Source: Channa striata
Taxonomy: Eukaryota; Chordata; Actinopteri; Anabantiformes; Channidae
NCBI GenBank assembly: GCA_033026295.1
Contig: CM065180.1
Coordinates: forward strand, 19,063,523-19,127,522
Reading direction: 5' to 3'
DNA: 64,000 nt
A model generated the notes under the pieces. It was not told where the DNA came from, ran no database searches, and was given only the letters and a program-made list of their open reading frames with translations. Position 1 is the stretch's first letter. Every line of letters starts with the position of its first letter. This document shows, piece after piece, positions 1 through 10,975 of the stretch. A program made the position numbers and the translations under genes.

Positions 1-1074
1 CTTTATAAAATACATTAAAATAAATTAAATAATTTTTACCATCATTCTGATTATTCTGATCATTAAAGAAAACTGTGGAACTACAATGTTCCACATTAGT
101 TAAAAAAACTAAACTATATTTGACATTGACTCCTTGAAATAATGATCAAATACATAACTGAGAACTAAAGAAAAACATAATCTTTGGAGCATAAGCATGA
201 TGGTAGATGTGGACAGACGTGGTTGAAGAAGAAAGATTAGTTTCCAGCTACAGGATGAACAGGAACATCGTGTGGTCGCCTCTAAGTGCCACTAAAGGAT
301 CGGACAAGTTTTAAGATCAGCCTGTGTTTTTGTGTTTGGAGGTTTTTTAATTCTTGAGCAGAGAGAGAGACAGATAGTTTTAAAAATATGTATTTGAACA
401 CCAGTAAAACCTTTAAAAATTAAAATTTTTTTTTAAAGCTGTTACAGAGTCCAGGTTTAGATCAAAGTTTTAATTTTACTTTTTTACATTTTAAGATTTG
501 AAGTGTCAGATCAAAAAGAAAACTTGTAGCAAGTTTTAAGCTTATATTTGTCTTTTTAATGTTTCCCCTTCTCTTTTTCTTTTCTTTAATAAAATACAAG
601 GCTTTACTTATACCTTATTACGTTTTCCTAAGTTATAAACTAACAATGCCAGATATTTTACTATAATATGCAAAATTTGCACCTCCTCACAGCATGTGAC
701 ACAATGATAAATTATTAAAATTTGTATAACTTTAAAAAATAAAATAAATGTACTGCAGTTTTTGTCTGCACTATATGTGTTATTGTGTCTGTTGCTTCTG
801 TCTGTTTACTTTCTGCAGATCTTTGGGAGAAACTGTAAAGTAACTCAACAAATATATAATAAAATAAAAAACTTAACAGGTGTTTAATCCGTTCCAGATT
901 AAGGTCAAAGGAGTATTTTAGTTCAGTAAACTACTAGAGGCTCCACTGAAAGGTACTCACACAAAGTTACACTTTGTGCTTCCTTTTTTATTCAGTTTTA
1001 AATCCTTGAAATCATTCACATAATTCTATTGACATGTAAAAAAAATTGTCATGCAAGATTTGTTTAAAACACTA
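1..1074. other. AT-rich intergenic DNA, no gene seen
   Basis: I see no open exon, RSS or transposon coding sequence here. A short stretch around 265-305, with a CACTAAAGGATCGGACA core, recurs in diverged form at about 2885-2940, 3415-3465 and 6465-6510. It is a degenerate repeat spread through the low-coordinate part of the locus. The stretch lies downstream of the last constant-region relic, where transmembrane exons might be expected, but none is recognisable. Confidence 0.5.
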
Positions 1075-1240
1075 AAGCTGCTAGATTATTTTACAAAGAG
1101 ATTGATGCAGTCTCTCATTTTTACAGTCACTATTATTGATGACATCATAGATGGCAGCAGAAATTATGCACAGCTACAGAGGATCAGACAAACAAAAAAT
1201 AGAATAAATTAAAGCTCAATCTACTATTTTCTACATTCAT
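1075..1240 (-). pseudogene. Remnant of IGH constant CH4 tail and 3' UTR
   Basis: On the minus strand, codons equivalent to ECRK-stop at 1226-1240 match the end of the CH4 exon at 3876-3890. The following bases, including a GATGACATCATAGATGG segment, resemble the 3' UTR after the CH4 stop near 11690-11720. Nothing of the constant domains themselves remains. The remnant abuts a VH pseudogene, so the J and C exons of this unit appear to have been deleted. Confidence 0.4.
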
Positions 1241-1525
1241 AGCTACAACTGAGGAAGCAACTCTGCACAGATGTGTTACATTTAGTTCTTCCAGAGAAAT
1301 GTGAACAAGCGGCTCCAGTTCAGTCCAGTCATTTAATTCCTCTTATTCGGTTGATATTATCATCTGATGTTCCTGGATACACTCCGTTTAAGAGTTTCCC
1401 CATGTTGGTTTTCCACAGGTTCAGACTCAGTCAATCTGACTGCAGAGAAAAAAGAATTATACGGGAGCATGATATTCACCAGAAATTGCTTTTATCAGCA
1501 GCTTTAGCATCACACATGTAGTCAT
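1241..1525 (-). pseudogene. VH pseudogene, family D, with leader exon
   Basis: A leader exon (1480-1525, MTTCVMLKLLIKAIS) still has a GTGAAT donor. The V exon starts after CTCTGCAG near 1445 and reads TESEPVE-like framework 1. Frameshifts and stops follow, then CDR2/FR3-like residues including TSVQSCF. It is paralogous to the pseudogene at 5218-5527 and more distantly to the intact genes at 9.45 and 22.06 kb (TSVQNRF). It stops in FR3 without an RSS and runs straight into the CH4-tail remnant. Confidence 0.6.
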
Positions 1526-3830
1526 GGTATCATGAAAATAACTGTACATCTGCTCTGTGGCTTTGTCTCATCTTTAGAGTGCAGGAACATAAATAAAAAT
1601 GCAGAATTTGCAATGATTCCTCCTCAAAGTGCTGAATAATAAAGACTGGTAAATATAAATTGCACTGGTAACAATAATTATATAAAAAATAAACACATTG
1701 AAGCCTGAAATCAGTTCAAACATTGACTACAAGAACAATCTGTCTAATTTTGCATTTGTGTAATTTAGACATCAGGCTCCAAAGAGAAATGACCATCAGT
1801 GGGTTTAGCTACTGTATTTGGGCTGTTTCATACATGCTGACATGTAAATATAGACACTGACAGACGTGTCTTCTGCTTTGAGGTTGGGCTGGTGTGCACG
1901 AGGATGTGGTTTGGGTTTGGCTTTCGGGGAGGTATCCCAAAAACACGTTACCTTAACTCTGAAAACAACCCTGAACCCAGAGTGGATTATCTTTGAGATG
2001 AGAAACGGATCTTTAGAATAAAATTCAGAAACAGTTTAATCAGTGTTCAAGGTTTTAACATCTTTAGTCGCTCAGAGGGAAATGCTTTACCTCTTCACAG
2101 CTGTTCTCTGCTCCAAAAGAGTTTTTATGACCTTTGACGTATCATATTGATGCCACAGGTACCGTTAACGCCAAACTCTTCTTCAAAGCTTTATCTCAGA
2201 AATACCTGAGAGAATTTAATCACATGTACATTTTACTTATCTGGTAATTATACCTCATATCATATTATCATTGGTGTTTTAACGGGACATTTTTTCCACC
2301 ATGATAAGAAATGACTGTGTGATATTTGCGGTCAGGTTTTTGTATGGGTGTTTATCACAGTGTCCACCAACCAGCCACCAGTCACAGTGATGAACCCTGT
2401 AACAAAAACCAAACGTTGTTTGCTGCACTGGACAATAAGATGATTCATATATGTTGTCAGCAGTGGGTGAGAATAAAAAAAAGAGAAACTGGAATCTTTA
2501 AAACTCTCTATAAGGCTGTAAGTATTTATTTTGACAGTTTTTTTGTAACTACTTATTATAGGTCTGTAGCAGCATGTTATGATTTACATAATTTTATTTA
2601 AAAAATTATACATTTCTAAATGTATAAATGTAAATTAAATACATCTGTGTCCTGAAAAAAATGTAGAAGTACAAACTTTTCAGTTTAAAAAAGAAAAAAA
2701 ATCTGATTAAAGTGTTCATGGAATGGACAAGTACATTTGGAAAGTATCTATATTATAAATTATATAAATATTATATAAGTATCAATTACTATAACAATTT
2801 TCCTAATGTTTGCTTTGTCATGTAGAGACGAGCAGCTTTACTAGTTAGTTAGATTTTTTTGTCTTTCTGAATTTTGAAGTCAAATCCACATGGCAGTGTC
2901 ACATGCTCGGCTCTAGATGTCACTAAAGCATCAGACATGTTCCTCCTGGAAGCAGCAGCTTCACGCCTTCCTGTTTCTGTTCAGCCCTCTGACTTGATGT
3001 GTTTTACTGGAGTAAATGGTGTTACAGATTTGCTCTTTTGTTAGATAATTAACCAACTAAGTTACAACTTCGTGTAAAATCTCTGTTAAAGGCTGTGTTT
3101 TTTGTAATTCTTGTGCAGAGACAGAGAGAGACATCACTAAAAATATGTCCTAAAACCTTTAGAAGTTAACAAGCTTTTAAGCTTTTAAGCTGTAATTTCC
3201 AAAATCCAGGATAAGTGTTATAAGCGTCTAATAAAAGCTGCATTAGTTTAAAAAAGAAGTAAATACATAAATAGAGATTAAATGGTTCATGCAATGTACA
3301 TGTAAAATGTGAAAAAGTATCAATATCAAGTACTATAACAATTTGCCTTATATTCACTTTGTTAGATAGATATTTGTCTTTCTGTCCCCATCTTGAATAG
3401 TGTGTCAGTTCATATGGAAATGGCAGTTTCATGTGTTTGCCTCCAGATGGAACTAAAGCATCAGATATTTGCCTCCTTCCACTGTTGAGCTGGAACTCGT
3501 AACAGCAGCACTGTATTAACTTTGAAGCTGATGTCTTATATTTGCCCTGCTGAAATCCTGTGGTACAAGGACTTTCTTCATTTTCTTAAATAATTAACTA
3601 ACAAAGCTCCATCTTTTTATACAATCTGTGGAACTATGATAGATTTTTAAAATTGTTAAAAAAATAAAAGACTAAAAGAAAATTTGAATTTCTTCTGATT
3701 GTCAGTGCACATGCCAGTACTGTCTAGATGTGAACTACTTCCTGCAGATGGTGAGGGATGTGATTCTGAAGATATGTTGTCAAACACAAGGAAAACGCTT
3801 CAGAACTTTACAAAGCTGATTCAAAGGTAG
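1526..3830. other. Intergenic DNA with degenerate unit flanks
   Basis: No gene is recognised. The segment at 1770-1890 (sequence around AAATGACCATCAG and GACACTGACAGACGTGTC) repeats in diverged form at 5755-5875 and 20035-20105. Each copy lies just upstream of a family-D VH pseudogene, so it marks three copies of one duplicated unit. Two tandem, diverged flank repeats lie at 2885-2940 and 3415-3465. Confidence 0.5.
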
Positions 3831-3875
3831 AGAAGAACATTTTAGTATAAAACACAGCGTTTAAAGCTTAAGCGT

Positions 3876-4214
3876 CTATTTTCTACATTCACATGAGTTA
3901 GCCAGGCTTTTAGCCACTCCTTTTGGGGCCATGGGCTCATTGCTTCCAGCAGGCCAGACATTACATCGGAACTGGTCCCACTTTTCCCTGGTGGTTGTGT
4001 AGACACTTGTAACTAAATAACCATTTGGGGTTTTCTGTGGGGGGAAGTTAATCCCAGCAACAAAGTTCCCACTTTTATCTCCTTCATCTTCTGACCAGGC
4101 GATGTAATAATCCTGCAGCACAGGACTGGAGACCAGGCACACCAGAGTGACCTCAGCTGAGTTCCTCATGTCGTCCTCTGGGAGGACGTGGACTGTGACT
4201 TTTGGCTCACTACC
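3876..4214 (-). CDS. IgT-like CH4 exon, downstream copy
   Basis: This exon is open from an AAG acceptor near 4215 to a TAG stop at 3876. It is an Ig C1-type domain: Cys in LVCLVSS, Trp in YYIAWSEDEG, second Cys in RCNVWPAG, then a two-cysteine tail NSCECRK. It is a close paralogue of the exon at 11773-12116 but lacks about four codons before the second Cys. Upstream in the same unit are half a CH3 exon and a decayed CH1, so the unit cannot make a normal heavy chain. I infer a relic whose last exon happens to be open. The tau assignment rests on dissimilarity to IgM CH4 and IgD CD7. Confidence 0.55.
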   Translation of the reverse strand, partial: GSEPKVTVHVLPEDDMRNSAEVTLVCLVSSPVLQDYYIAWSEDEGDKSGNFVAGINFPPQKTPNGYLVTSVYTTTREKWDQFRCNVWPAGSNEPMAPKGVAKSLANSCECRK

Positions 4215-4331
4215 ATCTTAAAAAAACATTTGGTTTACCAGGGAGATTTGAGAAAAAAAAAAAAAACTTTTCATTTTGTGCTGCGTGGCTCCCTCAGAAC
4301 AGATTTACTGTTCTACTGCTCACTAACGTAC

Positions 4332-4461
4332 CTCCTTTGTTGACAATCAGCTCTCGAACAGTCAGTGTCACATCTTGTCTGACAGCAGAGCAGCTCACTT
4401 TGTTCACCGTCTCCCACTCAGTGCGACTACGAGTCAACGTTCCAGCTTTGCTGTGCTGACT
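4332..4461 (-). pseudogene. Truncated IgT-like CH3 exon (3' half)
   Basis: The 3' half of a CH3 domain remains: TEWETVNKVSCSAV and ELIVNKGG, followed by an intact GTACGT donor. It matches the full exon at 12218-12526 up to about 4461. Beyond that, similarity switches abruptly to the sequence just upstream of CD1 (15888 onward). The breakpoint therefore joins mid-CH3 to the intron in front of CD1, equivalent to losing about 3.5 kb. Confidence 0.65.
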
Positions 4462-4519
4462 GCAAAAAATAAATGTCATTCTTCAGTATTGTGTGTAAAA
4501 TGCAACACATGAACCAGGT

Positions 4520-4770
4520 AATCCACGTGGACCCCTGGAGCCTCCAGAGTGAGTCACAGAACGATTAGAGATGTCCACAAATTCCAGTCCAAATTTGGCT
4601 GTTGGATCAATCTCGTATTTATTTTTCTTTAGACAAAGATTATTATACTAGGGTCGAGGAAACCCAACGTTATTGGAAAGTTTTTTCTTTTCTTGGTGAA
4701 ACTTGGTGAAGTTGTATGTAAAACAACCAACAGTCATTTTATCTCCAGTATCTGCAATTTGAAAAAAGGT
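4520..4770 (-). pseudogene. Decayed CH1-type constant exon
   Basis: Minus-strand fragments read like a CH1 domain: TGDKMTVGCFTYNF for the first-cysteine strand and VTHSGGS for the last strand. Stops and indels lie between them. A paralogous decayed exon sits at 15945-16200. I cannot tell whether the ancestor was Cmu1 or Ctau1. Confidence 0.4.
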
Positions 4771-5217
4771 GCAGAGATTACTTTAAAAGAGGAAATTAAA
4801 ATGAATACGTAGAAATCCACATATTAAATTTGAAAAAAAAATACTAGTTGAATGCCTCAACCTAAAAAAAAAAAAAACGTGGAGCTCAGGTTTGATGAAT
4901 GATAAAACCAATTAGTAGTTAGTAAAGTAACACTAAATCTTAAATTATTAAAGAAATAGAAATTTAAAGTTTTTGGGAAGAATTACAAATAATTGTTTGC
5001 AATTATCTAATATTTCAGTACAGTCAATCATCCCCTATTTTTAATGGAAATATACACTCTAGAATTATGTAGTTATGGTAGTAATCATAGTTTTATTGTC
5101 TGCTTTGTTTTCTATTGTGTACAACATTAGTTTGAACGTGATGGTTTCTCTGCTACATTTAAAATTGCAACATAAATTTAAAAAAACTAGTGATTTTAAC
5201 AAATATTGTAAAATGTG

Positions 5218-5527
5218 GATTACCTGATGGCTGCATGTCATTTTTGTAGCTGCAATTGAGGAAGCAACTCTGCACAGATGTGGAATCAGGTTTAGTACTT
5301 CCACTCCGACCACAAATGTGAACAACTTGCTCCAGGCCAGTCCGGTTCTTCGGTTATTCTGTTGATATTATCATCCGATGTTTCTGGACACATACAGTTT
5401 GTGGGATTCTCCATGCTGTTTTTCCACCGGCACAGACTCAGTCTTACTACAGAAAGAAAACGAATACATGATGTTCACCTGAAATGGCCGACGGGAGCAG
5501 TAGCATCACACATGTAGGCAGAGCCAT
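5218..5527 (-). pseudogene. VH pseudogene, family D, with leader exon
   Basis: The leader exon (5479-5527) starts at ATG 5527. The V region keeps family-D traces across frameshifts: TESVPVEKQHGESHKL, then GLEQVVHI and DSTSVQS. The intact 9.45 kb gene has GLEWVAHI and YSTSVQN at the matching places. The FR2 Trp is replaced by Gln and no RSS follows. It heads the damaged V-C unit that ends at 3876. Confidence 0.65.
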
Positions 5528-5559
5528 GTTGAACGTCCCCTCCGTGGTTTGTCTCCTCT

Positions 5560-6640
5560 TCAGTTTGCAGTGGCATAAGTAAAGATGAAGAATTTGCATT
5601 AACTCCTCCTCAAGATGCTGAAAAGTCCTGGTAAAGTTTCCGTTGTACTGATCAAAAATAATCCTAAATAAACAGCTGGAAGCATGAAATCCGTGCAAAT
5701 GAAAATGTTGACAAAGGCAGGAGTAATTTTCCTAATCTTTGCTTTGTGTAATTTAGACATCTGCCTGTGAAGAGAAACGAGCATCTGTAGTTTCAGCGAC
5801 TGTATTCGGGCCGTTATGAGCTGGGAAACATGCTGATATGTAAATACAGACACTGACAGATGTGTCTTTCACTTTCAAAATGTCCATTAATAGATCAGAC
5901 ACGTTTGACCAAATGTTACTTACCTAATGATTCTTTGTCAAATAGTAAAAATAATATTGTTGGCCTGTGTCCTTTATGTTTTAAAACATCAACCAAAAGT
6001 ATTAAAATCAGTAAATATATACAATATAAACAAAACCAAGTGAATATGAAACTTTGGTGTCAACTTGTGAGCAAGTATTTTTGTGTGATTTTTGCTGAAT
6101 AGAGTAAATGTGATTTCCTGGAAGGTTTAAATCTCAAATCTCAAACTGCTAAATAAAAACATCTAATCATTAATTGCTTTATTTTTTTTAAATAAATAAA
6201 TGCTTATCATTGGTTTATAATTTTATGTTTACAATCTTCAGACGTTTAATCTGAAGAAGTAAATTTTGTAGTTTCGTAGTGATCAAATACATTACCAAAA
6301 TTATAAAAACAGAATCTAAGCAACATAAATATAAACTTTGATTATTTAGATTTATTAATAACCAAGACCAATTTGCCTAATATTTGCTTTGTTATGTAAT
6401 GATAAATTAAATAGATAAATAGATGTAATTTTCCATGCAGCGATAGAAAGCGACATGCAGTAACATGGCGGTTTCATGATGTCATCTCTGGGTGACACTA
6501 AAGGATGGGACATTGTCTTTAACCCATTGAGATGGCAGCTGGTTTGGGGTTAAAATGTGTTTAGAAAAACTAATAACTGAAATCCTACAGAGCCTTATTA
6601 AAAACTGCTAACGGACATGTATTTTCCAGGACGTATGTTG
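5560..6640. other. Intergenic DNA, unit flank repeats
   Basis: No gene is seen. 5755-5875 and 6540-6640 match the flanks upstream of the VH pseudogene at 19.7 kb (20035-20105 and 20150-20240). This supports duplication of the whole V-C unit. A further diverged repeat lies at 6465-6510. Confidence 0.5.
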
Positions 6641-6652
6641 TTTGTATCCTGC

Positions 6653-6697
6653 CAGAATAAACTGTGACTTTGGTTCCGTGACCCCAGTAGTCAAAAT
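6653..6697 (-). other. JH-like segment with GC splice donor
   Basis: The minus strand encodes FDYWGHGTKVTVYS, matching the JH motif WGxGTxVTV. The splice site is read CTG|GCAGGA, where a functional JH would have a GT donor; the coding phase (one base over) is correct. The flanking 23-RSS is poorly preserved: only CAAAATG-like bases sit where CACAGTG is expected and I see no clear nonamer. It lies 1.3 kb downstream of the intact VH at 7973-8406. It is probably a degenerate JH. Confidence 0.65.
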
Positions 6698-6699
6698 GC

Positions 6700-7930
6700 T
6701 GAGGAGTTTTCTCTTCCATTTTCTGAACCTAGACACCCAGAAAACGTCCAAAATATACAGAAGTAAGTATGATACTCTGGAGACTCCCCCTCCTGAGAAT
6801 TCCCTCTCCAACATCAGGCCCGGGTCAGTCCGGCCAGCATGAGCTGTTAAATTCATGCTGCTTGACTGATCTGAAAGAAAGTTTGAAGAGATAATTTTCT
6901 TTCATAAAGCGATACAAACCTGAACTTTTAACTTGTACTAAATTACACTTACTTGCAGGTAACTTAACTTTTTTTTTTAGGTTCACTCCATGAACAAACC
7001 TAGCCTGTCTAAAGGAGGAGCATAACCAGGATCCTACATTTTTCATTAGTAATATGATTTAAAATGTGCTTTATTTATATATTTTTAAGAGCACCTGTAT
7101 TACAAGTTGTGATATTTTGCTTAAAGTCTCAGGTACATTTTTAAATGTTGCTGCTTCCTAACATAATGTTGCCCTGAAGGCGTCTTCCCTAAGCCGAAAG
7201 TGTCCAGTAACAACACCAAAGGGCCCCTGAAACGTAAATATGATATTTCAAAGGATGTAAAATGAAACTGAATTTCAGATGCCACGGGTTGATGTGGAAA
7301 TAAAAGTTTGCTTTAAGTGGCTCAGTACGCCTGAAATGTCTAAGATGGCGTTAATATACAATGAATTACATAAACTATTCTGTATAAATACAGATTAAAT
7401 CAACAATATTTAGTATCCTTTACTGCCTGGCTGTTTATTTTTATTTTTCAGTGCTGTTATTAATTGTTGCAGTTAGGTGAAAACAGAAGTATCTCCTGTA
7501 GCAGTTTGGTCTGTTCTGGTTGATAAGAGTTTTAAAAGCCGTGGTTAAAAATGTTAGTGTGCACATGTTTGACTGCATAGAAATGTTGGATCTCTGAAGT
7601 CTCAGAAGTGATTATCTCCAAAATATTTTATATTAAAGTAAACTAGTGGAAAACCAAATAAGTAACATTTAGTGTGGATGCTTCAATATTTGTTCAGTCA
7701 ATGTGTCTCTTTCTATTCTTTATGTTTTTCTACCATTAAATGAAGAACATATGTTTTCAGTGGTTAATATTTTTAATTAAGGTTCTTTTTCAAATTAATT
7801 TTTTTTCACTTTAAACCCAATAAAATTGTTTTTTTGATACAACCTGAAAATATGTAAAATTTTAAAAACACGTGAAGACATAAGGATATTAAAAATGTCA
7901 CATAATCTATCTAATCTAAGAGTCAACCCA
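6700..7930. other. Intergenic DNA, nothing recognised
   Basis: AT-rich sequence between the JH-like segment and the first downstream VH. I looked for D segments (12-RSS on both sides) and found none. Confidence 0.45.
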
Positions 7931-7933
7931 GCA

Positions 7934-7972
7934 GGTTTTTGTGCAGGTGTTTAACCAACTTCAGTCACTGTG
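7934..7972 (-). other. 23-RSS of the VH gene at 8.0 kb
   Basis: The heptamer CACAGTG (7966-7972), a 23-bp spacer and the nonamer ACAAAAACC (7934-7942, reverse complement GGTTTTTGT) form a consensus VH recombination signal. It directly follows the CARD codons. This is the clearest example of the signal carried by the intact VH genes in the window. Confidence 0.9.
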
Positions 7973-8406
7973 AGTCTCTGGCACAATAATAAACAGCAGA
8001 ATCTTCAGTTTTCAGACTGTTCATCTGCAGATACACCTGCTGTCTGCTGTCGTCTTTGGAGATGGTGAACCGGCCTTGGATTGACTGAGAGTGGTAGATG
8101 TTAGCACTGTTATACATACACGCAAGCCACTCCAGTCCTTTTCCAGGAGCCTGTCTGACCCAGCACATATAATAGCTAGTAAATGTGAATCCAGATCCAG
8201 TACAGGTCAGTTTGTGAGATTCTCCAGGTCTTTTAACAACTGGTTCAGATTCTGTCAGAGTCTGAGCATCGACACCTGTGAAGACACAGAAAACAATATC
8301 AAGTAAAAAAAGATGTAAAACAAAAACTATATTCATTTAAGATCAGTAAAACTTCACCTGTCCAGCAGAGAGTTAAGAGCAGCAGAACTGTCCTACAGTC
8401 CATCAT
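7973..8406 (-). CDS. VH segment, family A, with paired extra cysteines
   Basis: Variable segment of an Ig heavy chain. Leader exon 8358-8406 (MMDCRTVLLLLTLCWTG), V exon 7973-8275. FR1 reads DAQTLTESEPVVKRPGESH; canonical Cys in KLTCTGS, Trp in CWVRQAPGKG, second Cys in YYCARD. Two extra cysteines lie at the end of CDR1 (YYMCW) and just before CDR2 (WLACMYN); they could pair. The reading frame and 23-RSS are intact. A TTTTGCAT octamer-like site lies near 8475. It lies downstream of the main constant unit, so it could join only to J segments at lower coordinates. Confidence 0.9.
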
Positions 8407-8409
8407 GTC

Positions 8410-9400
8410 AAACTGTGTGTCCACCGTTTAATTCCGTCCTCTCTGGATACTGATAAATAGAGGAGGACACCTGGGTTTTGCATTAACTCCTCCTCACATG
8501 AAGGAAACAACTGGTCTCAGACATTTAGTCAGTCTCTCTGGTGTTCTGATAAATTGTTTGTTTTACATACATTTGTGTAAAATATCTATTGTGGTTAACA
8601 ACACAACCATGGGAATATTATTAACACTAAAATATTCATCTGAGATGGTGAAAAAACTTTTATTTCAATTTTTAACAGAATAATACATTTTCCACACTAA
8701 TAGTACCTTTGAATTACATAAACTATTCTCATCTTACCTAATAATAATGCTAACTAATGTTTTGAAAGTTCATAAATAGCTATTGTCATAGTTGATCCCC
8801 ATTTCCTGCTAAAGGTCGACACATGAAGGCAGGTAACTTTGAATTTAGTCATAAGTTAACTTGACTGAATATCTCTGGTTCGAAAATGGTGGTAACTAAA
8901 GGAAAGATCAGCCAGAGGAAACTAACGCAAGCACAGGCAGAACATGTGAACTCAGAAAAAAACCTCAAGCAGCCACCAGGTTTGAACTTACAGCTGTAAA
9001 ACCAACTGACACACTTCACTTCTTTAGGAATATTTTTTATTTGCATATTATTGATTCATGTTTTAAATCCTACCAATAAAATCTTAATTAGAGTCAAAAT
9101 TGCAGTCCTCATGTCAAGATAAAAGTTGCATTTTTTTTGAGAAACCTGGAGTGCAACATTTAAAATTAAATGTTAGATTAAAAATTAAACATAAACATTA
9201 AAGTATTACCCTTTAATTATGTTGTAAATTGATATTGATATAAATACAGTTATTGAACTGAACTCAATATTGTAAAAAATACATAATTATTCAATTATTT
9301 GTTTTTCATGCATAAGTAACTAAATCTGATTAAGAAAAAAAAAAGTATCTTCATATATACAGACAGAAAATACACGTTTCTGCCCGTCAGCGTCACAGTA
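8410..9400. other. Intergenic DNA, nothing recognised
   Basis: Apart from the family-A promoter region near 8440-8500 (octamer-like TTTTGCAT and an ACTCCTCCTCAC motif common to these promoters), I see no gene, RSS or transposon coding here. Confidence 0.45.
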
Positions 9401-9449
9401 ACATGTGCAGGGGTTTGTGTGCAGCTCTGTGGCTTCCTGTGTCACTGTG

Positions 9450-9887
9450 GCTCTCGAGCACAATAATAAACAGCAGAGTCTTCAGTCGTCAAGCTGTTCA
9501 TCTGCAGATACACCTGATCCACGTTGTTGTCTCTGGAAATGGTGAAACGGTTCTGGACAGACGTGGAATAATATTTATGAGTTCCACTCGGAGCAGAAAT
9601 GTGGGCGACCCACTCCAGTCCTTTTCCTTCAGCTTGTCTGATCCAGGCAACAGCTGCATCACCATCAGATATTCCTGCATATGTGCAGGTGAGTTTGTGG
9701 GATTGTCCAGGCCTCTTTACCACTGGTTCAGACTCAGTCAGAGTCTGACTGCAAACACCTGAGGACAAAAGACAGTTTGATCAGAGCCGAGCCAAAGGAA
9801 ACACAGACAAAGAAAAAGGCAGATGTGTGTGTGTTTACCAGAAATTACTGGTAGAAGCAGGAAAGTTAAAGACGTAGTTAAAGTCAT
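9450..9887 (-). CDS. VH segment, family D (9.45 kb)
   Basis: Leader exon 9839-9887 (MTLTTSLTFLLLPVIS), V exon 9450-9758, open throughout. FR1 reads TLTESEPVVKRPGQSHK; Cys in LTCTYAG, Trp in AWIRQAEGKG, FR3 NRFTISRDNN and YYCARE. Heptamer CACAGTG at 9443-9449; the nonamer at 9411-9419 is weak. A perfect ATGCAAAT octamer (9958-9965) lies upstream of the leader. It is nearly identical to the gene at 22058-22495, with the differences confined to CDR1, CDR2 and the 3' end. Confidence 0.9.
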
Positions 9888-9957
9888 GGTGGAAATGTGT
9901 CGTGTGTCGGGTTTGTGGGTTATTGTCTTCACTTAAATAAGGATGGAGGAGACTCAC

Positions 9958-9965
9958 ATTTGCAT
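9958..9965 (-). promoter_or_regulatory. Ig promoter octamer ATGCAAAT
   Basis: A perfect octamer on the minus strand about 70 bp upstream of the leader ATG at 9887. This is the position of the Oct-binding site in vertebrate VH promoters. Equivalent sites precede most intact VH genes here, for example 22566-22573. Confidence 0.8.
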
Positions 9966-9984
9966 TGACTCCTCCTCACAGGTT

Positions 9985-10975
9985 TCAAAAGAAAATACAT
10001 AACTGTGTGGATTTATTGTTTTTATGTGAAAAGCAAACAATGATTGGGAAATCAACATCGGTGCTTTTACTTGTCTGAAAATGTTTATTGTAAGTAAGTT
10101 CCTCACTTCCATGTTGTTCATGTTTCAATAATTTCATCAGTATCAGAAACATCGTCTGTCCTTTCCTGCCCTCTGGTGTTTTTAAGGAGGGGCGGCAACT
10201 GATTTTTCATTTCTACACAATGCATTTATGACTTCTTCAAATATAAAATAATAACGAAGGTGGTTGATGGTTTGAGGAGTTCTTACCTCTGAGGAGATGT
10301 CTTTGACTGTCAGCTAGTGCATGCTGGGATAGAACTACCAGCTAAAATAATGGATAATAAAAATAATTGGTGGCTGGCTGGAAAGAATTTGTGGATGATG
10401 TGATGATGCAATAATGACATTGTAATTATGGTGTTATATTAGCATTTTTGTGCTTATTGTACTTAATAATCATTGTGCTCTGTATGTTTCTTCTTTCCCA
10501 CTTTCACTGAGTCTGCACACGATCGTGTTCTACATCTGCATCAATAATAATATGAATTCTATTCTGCTTGCTCTGCCCACTAGAGAGCATGGTGTAGCCG
10601 TCTATACACACCATGACCTCGAGTGCATTTGGACTTTGTCCCTTTGAGTCTGCCGTAGAGTGTTTACCTACCTGCCATCAAGGTTCAGGGAGCTCAGAAA
10701 AACTGTTCAAGTATAAAGGGATTTGACTGTGACTGACAAATATTCAGTAAGAATCACTGTGCATGTGTTTACTGGGAAACGTTTTTAATCATTATTGTAT
10801 TTTTTAAACTGCAGGTGACTGTGGGTTAGGAGGTAGAGCAGTCGTCCACCAACTCTGTAGCTGTACCTTCATTTCCTGGCTCCTCCTGTCACATGTCACA
10901 TGTCAAATGTTCATGAGCAAAACACTAATAATTAAAGATTTATTAATCACATTATAAAATGCTAAACATTTTTAT
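9985..10975. repeat. Intergenic DNA with SINE-like fragment
   Basis: No gene. The stretch near 10150-10200 (TCCTTTCCTGCCCTCTG) recurs at 38660 and 55225, as part of V-unit flanks. Bases 10805-10880 (GGAGGTAGAGCAGTCGTCC) resemble a tRNA-related repeat common in fish genomes; a similar one is at 58700-58830. The tRNA fold is not convincing. Confidence 0.4.

Noticed and set aside
5210..5240. Possible JH segment next to the 5.3 kb VH pseudogene
   Set aside because: On translation it continues FR3 of the pseudogene (after TSVQS) and lacks WGxG.
9403..9762. Plus-strand open frames antisense to VH exons (also 22011-22370, 53455-53880 and others)
   Set aside because: They mirror V exons with clear leader, splice and RSS signals on the minus strand. 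No independent support.
10805..10880. tRNA-like sequence
   Set aside because: It resembles tRNA-derived SINE fragments in fish and does not give a convincing cloverleaf.
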